The notes beneath the pieces are model-generated. The model was given only the letters and a program-made list of their open reading frames with translations, had not been told where the DNA came from and did not search any database. Source: Scortum barcoo (taxonomy: Eukaryota > Chordata > Actinopteri > Centrarchiformes > Terapontidae). Taken from it: a stretch of DNA of 64,000 nucleotides. A program made the position numbers and the translations under genes. Location of the stretch: positions 16,817,492-16,881,491 of the forward strand of contig CM041546.1 of assembly GCA_023238725.1 (NCBI GenBank), given 5' to 3'. Of this stretch, positions 37,192 to 49,370 are shown one piece after another; the first letter of the stretch is position 1, and every line of letters begins with the position of its first letter.

Positions 37192-39213
37192 CAGTGTGTT
37201 CCCCCCAGGGCAAGAGCCTCCTGAGCAACGTGTCAGGGGTGGTGCCAGAGACTAGAGACAATGGCATAGATGCGATCACCAGATTCTCCATTAACCACAG
37301 TGACATGGGGACACTAACAAAACATGGTCAACTCAAAATGGCAGCATCAGCCACACAGGTATGACACCATTCACCACTGTATTCCAAACCGTGAGAGGTA
37401 AAAGAAATATCTGAGGGAGGTCCTGTGGAAACAGTATATCCAAATAATCAGTTTCAAGTCTGATGTTTACGTGTGCAACACAAAAACACAAGAAAATACG
37501 TCGTTCAAGGAATCCTCAATCAGTGAAAAGACAGAGTTTTATTCGAAAATACGGACCGAAGCAAGAATGAAGGCCTTGTTAAGAATGGCAATAAATGACA
37601 GGTGTACATGGAGGACCAGGAAGAGCAGTTTATCGTTGGAGATCAGTTTTGCCACACATTGAAATGATCATCTTTGTCCTGTCGAATTACACAAACTCCT
37701 GAATGGCCTTCGACAACAGAAAATAATGTTACCTCAAACACGTTGTCCAGGTTCGAATGGTCACCTTTGAGTCGTAAGCTACCCGATCTTTCGAAAGCGT
37801 GGTTCACAGGGACGCGCCCGATAACCTGTGGCCATACTCATTCAGTACATTGTTATCGGTGGGAGCCCAGAGCAAATTGAAACTGCTCGACAGTAAATAT
37901 ACATCTGCTGAAGTTGTCACGTGAAATTAACTACGCTGTCACACAGAAGCAATTAATCGTTGATGCAAAGCGAAGCTGGAACGGTGAGACGTCTTTGTCA
38001 AAAGATTCCACCGTGGACCGCTGGGTTGTATCGTTATGTGATTAGATTTATTTTGAGACATTTTATGTCAAAATCATTTTGTACACGATTGAATCTTAAT
38101 CAGTTCAATTGCCAAAGACCTGACCATTTAACAGAACCACATGCAGTACAGTACGGGCCACCTCCTGCTCATTAATGATTTTAGAGAGCACTTATTTTGT
38201 GTCCAATGCAAAGTGAATTGGAGAGGTTAAATGGGACTATTAAGGGGTCTTGCTATAACAGCTTTTCCAAGCCTGTGAGGTAATATGTGTCAAAAGTTAA
38301 TTGCATTTGGCACAGTCATGGCATTGTATTTGCTGGTTTTGCCAACCACCTCACCTCAAAATCTCACTGTAATACTGTAATGTAAAGCAATCATTGCGTA
38401 AGGAAAAAGCAGGTGGATTTCCAGGTAAAATGTCTTTCTTAAAACCTTGGTCCTGTGTAAATTTCAAAGGGATAATTGATAATTGTGAAATATTGAACAG
38501 TTAAATGAACCAATTTTTGTGCTTACCTTTGATGAAACTGTAGCATGTCTTTACTTTTCAAAAACCCACATAGACTGATTTGGAAGGAACTGGATCTGGT
38601 ATTTTTGTTTATATCTTAGTTTAATAGAGAATTGTAAGTCACAGAGACAAAAGGTAAGAGACTGTGACCTTAAAACTTGAAGTGCATTTTTTTTTGTGCA
38701 TTTAATCGTGACATATCCATCAAACCACGTGCTTAACTTTGTTCGTGCGTGGCTACGGGACCACTGAATGTCCTTCTAAAGTACTTCTAAACACATTTTG
38801 GACATTGTTACTTCAGTCATCAGGTGCGATCTAGAGGCTTTTTTTTGGCAAGAAACTGATTGTTTTACATCATGAGCTTTATGAAAACTGGGCAAAGGTT
38901 TGGTTTTAAGTGTGGAAAATGCTGATGGTTATTTCCGACTTGAAAGTCACAAGCTTTTTTTTCTGTTTAATTACCTGTCGTGGACAGTCTAAATCCATAC
39001 TTGTAGTGTGTGAACATGCCGAACGACGATGTGGTGAATAGACAGAAGACTGACGATGATTTTTGTGTGTTCATGTTGACTTTAATGCCTATTGAATAAC
39101 TGTATATCTTCAGCAAGTGTGATGCCGTAGGAAGATTCGAGGAGTCTGTGAGCTGCTGTCACCTGGGAACTGAACAAACAGCAAACCTCTGTGAGGTTGT
39201 CGACACATCGAGA

Positions 39214-39272
39214 CAAAAAAAACAAAAATAAAACAAAAAAAAAAAAAAAAAAAACAAAACAAAAAAAAACAA
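39214..39272 (+). repeat. A-rich tract with embedded AATAAA
   Basis: Mostly A with scattered C. It contains AATAAA at 39227-39232. It could act as an earlier polyadenylation site, but it lacks a clear GU-rich downstream element. It would also cause internal oligo-dT priming in cDNA libraries. Confidence 0.8.
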
Positions 39273-39538
39273 ACTATCTATGATTCAATGAAACTCCAAT
39301 CTGTAAAACTTAGCATTGGTTTGGTAGAGATTCACTGTATAATTGTTTATCGATTCCCTTCTGCAAAGTAGAGTATGTAGATAAGATCAGCAGGAGAAAA
39401 TGTATTTTGCTAAATTTATACTGTTATAAATTAATTCTGTTCACAGGCAAATATGTTATAGATGCTATTTATTTCATTAGAGAGGTCACTTTAACCTACT
39501 TCCTCACTTTACCCCAGTTCCACAGCCCCAAACCTTGT

Positions 39539-39549
39539 TTATTTATTTA
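39539..39549 (+). promoter_or_regulatory. AU-rich element in the 3' UTR
   Basis: TTATTTATTTA contains the UUAUUUAUU nonamer typical of mRNA-destabilising elements. It is a single site in AT-rich sequence, so chance is possible. Confidence 0.4.
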
Positions 39550-40492
39550 ATGGAAATGCATTATATTATGGTATATTGGATTACTATCGTCCAGATGGGA
39601 AAATGTGTGTAAATCTTCTTTTATGATGGCTACTATATTTCTACAAGGTGAACACGAAATGGAAATGTTGAGCTTCTCCAAGAATTAAGGGGGCACTCCC
39701 TTAGATTAGGGGTTTATCTCGTGTAACTGGAACTTTACTACTCTTGAAATCCCGATTAGGACCTGGTCTAAAGTATGGCCGCGGCTGATACATGGTTATA
39801 CTATATTACTGTTACCCTCATGTGTACTGTAGCTTTCCATGCAGGTGATTCAAAGACTAAAGTTTGCTTGTATTTCACCTCGTTAATATGTGAAAATAAT
39901 TGAAAAATTCATCATAATCAAAGATTTGTTGGAATTACAACAGGGTTTCTGATTTGGCTGATTCAGTCAGTTTGGTTACTGAATATATACATCTTTTTTA
40001 TAAATTAATGTGAATAATAATGTCATTTTACACAAAATTGTATGAAACGTGAGAGAAAAGTAATGCAAAATGTAAGCTACATAACCTGTGTTCCATTAGC
40101 AGTGTGTGATATGAGTTTTGATTTTCCAGCAGTCACAACGGTATGCCTTTTTATGTATACCTTTCTTTTTAGTTGCACAGCTTCTATCATTTGGCAGAAA
40201 ACCTCTCAAACAGTACGAAAAATACGTTGGTGCCAACCAGGGTTTTCTTTGTGGACATGCAGAATTTCTATGACTATAGTTTTTGTAAGGTTTTGTAAAA
40301 AAAAAGGAAAAAAAAAGATTTTGTTTTCCTAGTAACTGTATGTGTTAAGAGAACATTAGAATAACTGACATCTGAGTAAAACATGGGGAAATTCAATGAA
40401 ATATTATAGAAAAGCTATTGAATTATTTTCTTTTTAAAACATTGTGAATAATTCAATTGTACAGTTTGCTGTATGGGTTATATGAAGTTTTA

Positions 40493-40552
40493 AATAAAAA
40501 AATATAAACTTTACATCTCCTGTTGAGCTACTGATTGTTTTTTGTTGTGTTA
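40493..40552 (+). terminator. grik3: grik3 polyadenylation signal and GU-rich downstream element
   Basis: AATAAA at 40493-40498 is followed about 35-50 bp later by a T/G-rich stretch (GATTGTTTTTTGTTGTG), the usual arrangement for cleavage near 40515-40520. It lies on the receptor strand and has no competing downstream gene. Confidence 0.7.
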
Positions 40553-41659
40553 TTGTACTAAACATGTTCTGAAACATGGATTAAGTATAGAAAAGCGAAA
40601 TGTATCCTGTTCATCTGGACAGTATCAAATTAGTATCAATTAATCCAATGTTACAGTTATATTTAACTTAAATATTTTGTGGGCTCTTATTTTAGTCTTA
40701 CTTTTAGAGATTATTGGCATTGCTGTGGTTATAATTCATTGGTACTGAACTAATGCCTGCTTAGTAAGTATGTATGTAATGAGTGTCCACCATTTAAGGA
40801 TTTTCACTTTTGGGATCAAGTGCTCCCAGGCAGCATAGCCATAATAACATAAAGCAATGGCCTCAGGCAAAGGCCTTTTAGAATAAGCATGATTAATATC
40901 CACAGAATATTTTGCCACGGTTATTATTCAGGTCAACCAAAGTAAAAGAGATAATACTTTATTACGCCTAATAAGCTAGACTGGATATGAAAAGATAGAT
41001 GAGAAAACAGCCGCCTAGATAGTTTGCAAGATACAGGTCAGTAACTGGCTAATGCATGTGGCAGCTCTGTGTACTGACAACAAGAAATGGAAGAACCTTT
41101 GAAGTGTCTCAAGGTAGTAGGAATTATTCAGTACCACTAAACCTTTCCCATGGAGTGAGCTTGTTTTTTCTTACCTATTGTCTTATACTTGATATGATAA
41201 AATCAAGTACACTTTATTAAGTCAGGATTTGTATGGGGATTTTTTCCCACACATTTAAAGTGTTATGTGGTATACTTGCATGCAGCACCTCCTTCATGGT
41301 AAGGCTGCTCCGTTCTCTCATGTAAACACTCAGAGTATTGCAGACCTGGAAAGTATTGCAGACAGGGAAAAAAAAAAAGAAAAGAATAAACACTTGTGCT
41401 TCAAGTGGCGTTCATGCCTGAATGAATATGTGTCGCGACATGAGGTAGCCAATCGAGCGTACGAGGCAGAGATTGACCTTGCTGGCATTGGGATGGCAGA
41501 CACACGTGTTAAAAAAGCAGGGGAAACCCCAGGCCATGGCGTTGAAAAGCAGCGGGCGCATAATGAGCGATGGGCAGGGGCCTTGCGCCTAATGGGAAGA
41601 TTTATTATCTCTCACTATCAATTAATCCCTTCGGACAGACCCGGGCCAGCAGGAGCGCA
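40519..41659. other. Intergenic DNA downstream of grik3
   Basis: Unique-looking. About 41440-41650 is GC-richer, with an open frame (41265-41693) that has no recognisable domain and a low-complexity K/E stretch. I see no gene. Confidence 0.65.
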
Positions 41660-42085
41660 TCAGGAGTATGTAAAAGAGAGAGAGGGAGACTGAGGGAGGA
41701 TGGGAGCCAGCCAGATGAAGAGAAAGAGATGTGAAAGGACATGAGAGGTGGATGGAGCAGGAGCAGCGGGGCGAAATGAAAAAAGATGAGGTGAGAATAG
41801 AAAAAAAAAGCCAAGGAGAATGAGAGATTGATTTGAAGATATTACCCACAAAAATTAGAGCGCTATAGAAAGAGTAAAGCGAAAGGAACAACGGGTTAAT
41901 GACAAGGTGAAGAAAGAGGTAGGAGTTGGAAGTAAAATATAAACGAGGGGAGACAATGCCTGAATTGGACGAGGTAGAAATAAAAGGGAACAGAAAATAA
42001 TGAGTGAAACAACAGCAGATAAAAAGAACTCAAGATGTCTATGGGAGATTCAGGGAACATGAAACAGAATTGGGAAGGCTGATAC
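41660..42085. repeat. Purine-biased (GA-rich) tract
   Basis: The + strand is strongly purine biased for about 425 bp, with GAGAGAGAGGGAG-type runs at the start and AAAG/GAAA-rich text later. It produces serine/leucine/phenylalanine-rich open frames on the minus strand, which are compositional and not genes. Confidence 0.8.
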
Positions 42086-42599
42086 AACCCTATGAGTTAC
42101 TTTGTGCACATGCTTTTAACAATTAGCATGTTCAGCTTGAAAACTCTGAGCCGGACCGGTGGTGCCACAATGTAGATAACAATCTCTGGAAGTGGGTCAA
42201 CAAATATAGACTCTTTTAAGAAATGAGCCTTTTTGAAAATAAACTACAGTTACTAAATGGATTTTAATGAAAAGATTTATTCTGTTCATAGGCAGTTGTA
42301 TGCGGTGGTGCTCAATTATGTTAGAGTGGCTTTTAAGAAAAGGGACATTTTCCCTTTTTCTTTTATGATTGAAAGCCTATGTTTGATTTAATGTTAATGG
42401 GTTGCAGCCTAATGTAGATCCATAAACTATTTATCTAGAGTGGTTGTACGTAGTGTTCCTCATGTTGTGGATAGCAGAGGCAATCAATGACATTGGGATT
42501 TTGCATTACCTTTACAGTGCTCTGTCTCGTGTTCTCACATTTATTCTTACATATTTCACTGTACTGCACCATGTACTATAAGTGAAGTGCGGCATGGAG
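42086..42599. other. Intergenic, no feature seen
   Basis: AT-rich sequence without recognisable coding, RNA or repeat signals. Confidence 0.7.
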
Positions 42600-42945
42600 A
42601 AAGTACAACCTAAAGCCGACCTCCAGCGTCTTTGCCATTATGGAGACTGCCTCGGTCCGTTGCTCATGCATGCTCGTGGCGGTTTTCTCACTGCGATGGC
42701 ACATGTCCGGACCAGCGCTCTTTTTGATGACCTTGACAGGGCCGTCAGTGGGTGATGTTCTGCTTGACACTCCGGGGCGGTGTGTTGGAGCCCGATGGCT
42801 GTGCATCATCGACCCATTTGGGGGTGAATGAACGCTCGAACCACGCCATGCCCATCTCTCTGGACCCACTGGGTGAGAGACCCATCTTAGCCGAAGCTGC
42901 ACCAGAGGATTGGCTTGATAGGAGGGCCGGTGTGCGCTGAACCTT
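42600..42945. other. GC-richer block open in several frames, possibly coding or conserved
   Basis: The block stands out from AT-rich flanks. The minus strand is open over 42576-43103 (175 codons), and the + strand has frames of about 50-65 codons. No frame gives a domain I recognise. A minus-strand exon between an AG near 42893 and a GT near 42609 can be drawn but is unsupported. It could be a conserved non-coding element, an exon of an unknown gene or a decayed retrocopy. Confidence 0.35.
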
Positions 42946-44181
42946 ATTATAGGCAATGTCATCATCCCAGAAAAATGAACTCCCTCCAGGAAGCGAAGGA
43001 TATGTAGCTGTAAAGGATGCAGCTGAATAAAAATTGTTCTAGAGAAATGGAGACAGACATCACCTTTGAAAAAAAGGACAGAGAGTGTTAAAAAGCAGGA
43101 CATGGGAATTTTACTTTAAAGTTATAATGTAAGATTTTCATGAAATCAGAATCCTTCTTTTGTTATCATTTGTAGACTGTATTTTTATTTTTTTGACAAT
43201 AGCTACTTCTCTACATGGTGGCTTTCATTGTTAGGCCTTCACATGCTTGAGGGATTCAGAGGAAAAGATGCAGCATTGAATCCACTGTTAATGTAATTCT
43301 ATTTCAGTGACATCAGCCTCCCTGCCTATTGGTAAATCTTCTAATGCTGTCAAAGCTGTATTAAATTACTGCTAATGGAAACACCACATTTCTTACCACT
43401 ACAAAACGGGGCAATATTTACATTTACTGATTATCGATCGTGGAAGAGGAAACATTTGGTGTCGTTCACAACATTGCCCGAATAAAATCACGCAAAAAGG
43501 CCAGAAGGGAAAATCTGATTCCCATCACATGTATTTAACGGATATAAATCAAACATCAACATTAAACAGACACCAATACATTTTGACTTTCATATGTGGG
43601 CAGCTTGCCAAAGCCAGATTATACAACTAATAGAAGTTCGATAGCACTGTCCATCCCAATAATATTAAAGATGATGAACAAGTAATGAGTGCGTAATTAC
43701 AGCACACCATAATGCTCTAATGAAGTGGCACCACAGTGGGAATACTCATGCATATTCTACCTTCCATAATGAGCTTGGCATTACATGTATCGTGTTTGTA
43801 CAAGGGAACACCATATGGCAAAATGTCGGAATGAGAGAAAACCATTGTTTATTCCAGACCCCATCTCTTTTATTGCAAATTACTGACACCACCGGTATCA
43901 GAGCTTTATCTTCACACTATCATATTATATTATCCATTTGGCTTTAGGTGAAATAGCCTGATAGAGACATTGCCCATGAAATGCCTTGGTTACTTGCACT
44001 TTCTGTTCTCTGCCTTTGACCCTGATAATGACTTGAATAGAGGCTTTTCATGAATATAAATATAGAACTGGATGAAAGGCAATTTTCTCCAGTGTACATA
44101 GAATAACACCCTTCAACATTTAATGTGGAGTAGTGTTTGTCAAGAAGGTACTGTGCCGTTGCAGTTTAACATCGCTTTGTG
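42946..44181. other. Intergenic, no feature seen
   Basis: AT-rich unique-looking DNA; no gene or element recognised. Confidence 0.65.
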
Positions 44182-44320
44182 CACTCAGTGGCCACTCTAT
44201 TAGATACACCTCTTCATTTATGTAAATCACCCACTCCTCTAGAGATTCACATGTAAATGAAGTCTAAGTATACTGTAAAGCTTACACACACTATTAAGTA
44301 GAATTCACATGATGCAATAA
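44182..44320. repeat. Fragment of a dispersed fish repeat
   Basis: Begins CACTCAGTGGCCACTCTATT and AGATACACCTCTTCATT, close to a phrase (CAGTGGCCACTTTATTAGGT) that I recall as a high-copy repeat terminus in fish. The far border is uncertain and the interior is decayed. Confidence 0.45.
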
Positions 44321-47300
44321 TTACATGTTGTTTATTTTGAAAAATGAAGGGCGGTTTCTGCCAGCATCTGAGACCTTACCAAGAACTGTGAGGGAGATGA
44401 AACACATGCAATGAGCTGCAATACTGAGGACAAAAAACACCTCGTTCAAGAGTTGTTAGAGAATGATAAGATTCATTAAAGTTGACAGATGAGCAATAGA
44501 AAAATCGTATGTAAAGGGGATTTCATTAATGCACAGCTCAGTGACCTTTAACATTGTTAGTTAAACTATAAAGGTAGGGTTAGTGTTGTCAATGTCCCCA
44601 TGAATAAAAAAATGTTTTGTTTTCTGCCACAAGAAGACTAACTACAACCTATCAGCCCAAGCTGTGGATCAATCAGCAAAGCATCTTTGAGATGGACTGC
44701 TTCAGAAAATGCAAGATGTTATCGACTCATCAAAGACTGGGATTCCTTTGAAAGCTTCTCATATCATGTTGAGTCCAAACACAGAAGAACTCGGTCTTCA
44801 ATTCAGCTTTGCATCACTGTACCTTATGCAAAGCTCCTTAAAGCAAGCTTCACCTGATCGCAGAGCTGTACATTCAGTGACTTCAGGGGGCATTTGGGTT
44901 AAAATTGCAGCAGCTATTATTTTCCCTGCCTGTGGGTGGCACAGGTTGACGTGAAGCCTGACTGAACAGCTTCCTCTTGTGATAAATCTGCTGTCTGCCA
45001 ACTGTGAGTCCTCTTGTGAGTGTGACAGGGTTCTTAGCTGGTATTTTGAGTCGCTTTGCATCTAAAACAGAACAGTTGGACCCCCCTAAGTGTTCCTGGC
45101 TAGGCTTTTCTAATACAATGGCCACTGAGTATGTTTTTTTAAGGTCTGGATTTGTTGTGTGAGGCCGGTCTTTCTCATCATCAAACAGCAACTCCAAAAC
45201 TCTTTGCTCGCCTCTACCTGAGGAGATCCTGTCAGTGTTTTATCCCAAGGTTGCTCGCAGCCTACAGCAAGGCTGTTTGATGTTGGCCTAGGGCCAGACT
45301 TCATTTGGTTCCAGAGGGGGATGAAGTTCACCAGCAGATGATTTGCTATTCTCTATCAAACTCCATCCCTAAATTTCCATCCTTCAGCTTGGGAAGCTGC
45401 CAAAGCACCCAGCATGTAAAGCTCCCAAAAATTTCCTTACAGCATACAAAGAGTAGTTATGAAAAAAAAAAAAGAAAATCAAAATTGTACAAAGGCAGTG
45501 TTTACCATTAATGGTTTGACTTGAACATTATAGGTGACTGGATTTGTGTTGGCTTCTCTGCACAGCTTTGTCAGTTGTGGGCTAAAAGCACATTTGCAGA
45601 ATTGGCTAGCAGCAGTTACCCTGGCTTGGCATTTTCACTATAATGACTTGATCATGATGATAAGTTTAATGGAGGCGTTTACTTTTACTACAAGAGGCCG
45701 AAGCCAATTTTGCTTTAGTATTGAAGAAGGTAATTATAGCAAAAACTAAATTCAGGTATGTCTTTCACTCTCTTTACCTCCTCAGAAAAAATGAAAAATC
45801 CTCAGTGATGGCACAGTTGCTCCTCTCTCTCATGTATAAGAGGACAATATACAGCATGTCCACAGGGAAGGTGCTAGAGGGTGTCTGGCTGGCTGCAGGG
45901 GGAAGGTTTATGGGCTGTGAAGGCCAATTTGAGCAGCCTGCAGATAGAGTCCAAAAACCGCCATGTCACCTTCCTCTCTCTATCACTCTCCAATAGAAGA
46001 GAAGAAAGAAGAAGAAGAAAAAAAAGGCACTGTCACCAGGGAAACAAAATTCTTGCTCAAAACTATCTGACATTTTGAGTGGTAGTGGCATTTATTTGTG
46101 TACCGTAAACTGCTCATTAATATTAAATAAGGAAGTGACAGTTGGAGAGACTTGGCATACGCTCTTGGCACCTCAAGCGGGATTGCCAGTGATGGCTGGG
46201 TGCTTTGTCTAGCCCAATATGTGGTGGTTAAGTGAAAGAACAGCTGCTTTGGACCTCTAAGACCAAGGCGCTGCTTGCAACATAATGCGGTCAAACAGCA
46301 AAAACCTAGTATTACATGTGAATTTTACAGCAAGATTATACTAGTGCTGTTTTTTAATCTTATATCCAAAAAGTGTATCCATCTCTTTCGATATGTCTGT
46401 TTAGATCAAAGTCCTGTTTCAATGGAGACAAATGCAACATGTGTCATCTTGAATATTCAACAGACTCTGTACATCTGAATGATAATACATTTAATTTCTT
46501 TACTGTTATTCATTTATTCATGATTAGCCTTTTGAACGATATTCTGATACATATCCATTCAGAATCTGTCAAGTCTTTTAGATCTGGCTTCTGTGATAGA
46601 TCTTGGCAGGGTTTCCCTTGTTTCAGATGGTTAACTAACATCACCCTGTGCCGCGCACTAAATATGCAGTTGCAAAACAAAGCAACACACTGTAGCCGTA
46701 AAGTGCATGATTAAAACGTGTGTCTTGCTTTTGGTATTTATGGCAGATGACACCCGTTGTGCTAGACTGGTTTTAATATCCACACAAAACTACAAAAATG
46801 TTAATGTGTAGCCACTGAAAATAACAATTTATGTCCCCCATTGTGTTTTATTTTTGTGGCTCCTTGTTGCCTGTGTTTATGAGTAAGGCCAAATGTAAAG
46901 TCATATTTAATTACAGAGCATTATCGCTCAATGAGGCTTTGTTAATGCAAGCTAGTTTCTCAGATATAAAAGATGAAGAGACAGCACCTGTAGTCGAGCA
47001 TAAATGGGACTGTGCATTATCTTTTTCGGTGACATGGAATAAGTGAGTAATTCAATTTATGAGATATAATGCGTAATCTGTGTTGTTGATTAAATTAGAT
47101 GAAAAACAAAATTTTGGGGGTATTGTTCATTTGTTAAATGAAGGGGATCAGATTTAATGTATGTCAGCAAAGGGACCTGGAGATCTGCTTACTGGAACTC
47201 TTCCAAACTCTCAAGTCATACTTTGCAATAAGAAGCCTCCAGTTTTGAGAGAAGATGTGGGACCCCCACAACAATTCCACAGCAATGCAATTCCTTGCCT

Positions 47301-48830
47301 TTGACTTCTCAGACTAAAAGACCGTTAGGAAATGTTGTTTGGCACAAAGCGAGCGGCACAGGCTTCGTTGGCGGTTTGTGCCATTACATATGGGAAGTCC
47401 TTCAAAGTCAGCCGTCGTGCCGCAGGCAGCATTCTAATGAGGTCATCAATAACCTGCAACAGCTGCTCAGAGAGAGAGACCTCATCTGTTAAGCTCTAGC
47501 CACCAGTGACTCTGCTGTAACTGAACAAACAGCTCCAAAATAATGAGAGCTATTCTATGGAACATACAGCAATACTTTACTATGAGCCATTAATTAGTGG
47601 AATTGCAGTAGATTTAAAAAGTGACAGCAGTGACAGTGAATGAGAAGTCTGCAAGTAAATCCCTCAGGAACTGTCACTTAGTCCACTGTGATAGCTCGGT
47701 GGAATAAGCCTCTCAAAACATGAGAACTGTAAACATGTCACATTATACAAAGGATGCAATCTCACTTTGGGCCAGTCAAGAACAAGTAAACATACTTTGT
47801 AGCACCCTCTACAGACAGGTAAATTTAAAAAATTGTTTTCAACTTCAGGTCTATACACACATTCACAAGCTTGGACACAGAACACACTGTTACAATTTTC
47901 TGAGGACTTGTGCATTATGTGCAACAAATAAATGTGCCACTGCCCTCACTCATCAAGTATGATTTTGAAAATGTGGTCCTAAAGCTATGATATCCATCAC
48001 TGCCAAATGTTCAGAATCTGATAAGCAGCATCAGAGATAACGTTCATTATTAATGGATGGACGCAGATGGAAAGATAAACGAGGGCCAAACCTTTGCCAT
48101 AATTCACCATGGAGAACAACAATAACCCACCAACCTAGAAGAACTGGTTCGTTTGTGCTGTCTTGTTGTCAGCACACAAAAAGGCGAAAGTGACCTTCTG
48201 GTTTTGACATCAGAGGCAAAATCTGTATAAATGGCCTCTGATCCTCAATTTCCTGCCCTGAAACACATTGTTGTCAAGCTTTTGCAGGTTTCACCATGTT
48301 GTGTTGTATTGGTTTTTATCATCATTGCATGGTTGACCCCTTCCTTGTCTCACTGCTGGAGACACCATGAGCTCATCTATTTGCGTGACATTTGCAGCAT
48401 GGCACCGGTAACCTGGAAGACTCTTCTTTTACCTCTCTAGCTGTCACAGGAAGAGAGATCTTGCTGTCCATGCTCATGCTCTTTCTCTCTCTGTTATGGA
48501 TTTAGCCCACCATTCATTCCTGCTTGGATAAAGCAACACTAAGACACAAAACAGGTGCAACTCTGCTTGCCAGTAACAAAATGTCTGCCAGCTTACTTAG
48601 AAAGCCTTTCTATGGAGTGCCTTTCAGGTTTTGTAAATGTCTAGGTTGAACTTGCACTGTGTACTGCACTCAGACTGTGATTCATAGTGTTTCTAGAAAG
48701 CGGGAGATGCTATATGATGATATGACATGATATGAGTGCACAAATTTACTTGCAAGAAATGGGAGAAATGCTTGTGATAAATTTCTCTGTGTATCTGAAT
48801 TAGGGAGAATATTGATCAGTCGAATTATCC
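44321..48830. other. Intergenic, no gene supported
   Basis: Scattered frames of 60-110 codons on both strands without domains, consistent splice pairs or codon bias. A short A-run lies at 45461-45472. Confidence 0.6.
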
Positions 48831-49370
48831 TCCTGAGACGCCCTCAGTCAACTGAGATTTTTCAGTGGTCAGTGTGTATAATAATAACTTTATAAAACAG
48901 AACAACTGTATAAAATCCGCCCAGGTCGAAAAATTACAAATTTCACATGTGTAACGGTGGCAGCAGAAAGTTGAAAGTTTGCTGATATCTGAGATTTGCA
49001 CTGGCTTAATTTGTGTTGCTACAGCCGCTGGAGTGTCCACCGGCTCCCCTCCTGGCGAGCAGGCTCAGAGAGGGCAACAGATGTTCATCATCTTTGTGAT
49101 TAACATAGGCCAAAGTCACCTGTTTATTTATTTACACCGTTTCTGATAAAGTGAAATAAAAAATTGGACGATAGGAGTTTGATTCAAATGGAAATACATC
49201 TGTATTATAACACTGTGAGATGTCAATTTAACTAGGCCGCAATTTAAATGCTCAAATATTGATACTGTCAAAACCATCACTGAAACTAGTCGAATCTTCG
49301 TATTGAACAGCCAAATCTGATTTGACTGACAATATTCTGAATTGCGTACAGCCCTAATCAGTCATCATAA
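48831..49370. repeat. Possible decayed dispersed repeat
   Basis: The stretch from about 48840 to the phrase GCGTACAGCCCTAATCAGTC near 49345 has text resembling degraded teleost hAT-type elements (CAGCCCTA end). Weak; needs a repeat-library comparison. Confidence 0.25.

Larger units (their letters stand above)
37192..40518 (+). other. grik3: grik3 3' UTR, about 3.3 kb
   Basis: Runs from the stop to about 20 bp past the AATAAA at 40493. It includes an exon-like open block (37209-37358), an A-rich tract (39214-39272) and an AU-rich element (39539-39549). The continuous 3' UTR is inferred from the lack of another strong polyadenylation signal before 39.2 kb; cDNA would be needed to confirm it. 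Confidence 0.65.

Noticed and set aside
41265..41693. 142-codon + strand frame as a protein gene
   Set aside because: Contains a low-complexity Lys/Glu stretch from an A-run, with no recognisable domain or splice partners.
41605..42087. Several Ser/Leu/Phe-rich minus-strand open frames resembling membrane proteins
   Set aside because: They are the pyrimidine complement of a purine-biased tract, so hydrophobicity is a by-product of composition.
42576..43103. 175-codon open frame on the minus strand, as a gene
   Set aside because: No domain, no start context and no consistent codon pattern; overlapping frames on both strands are open too. Kept only as an unexplained block.
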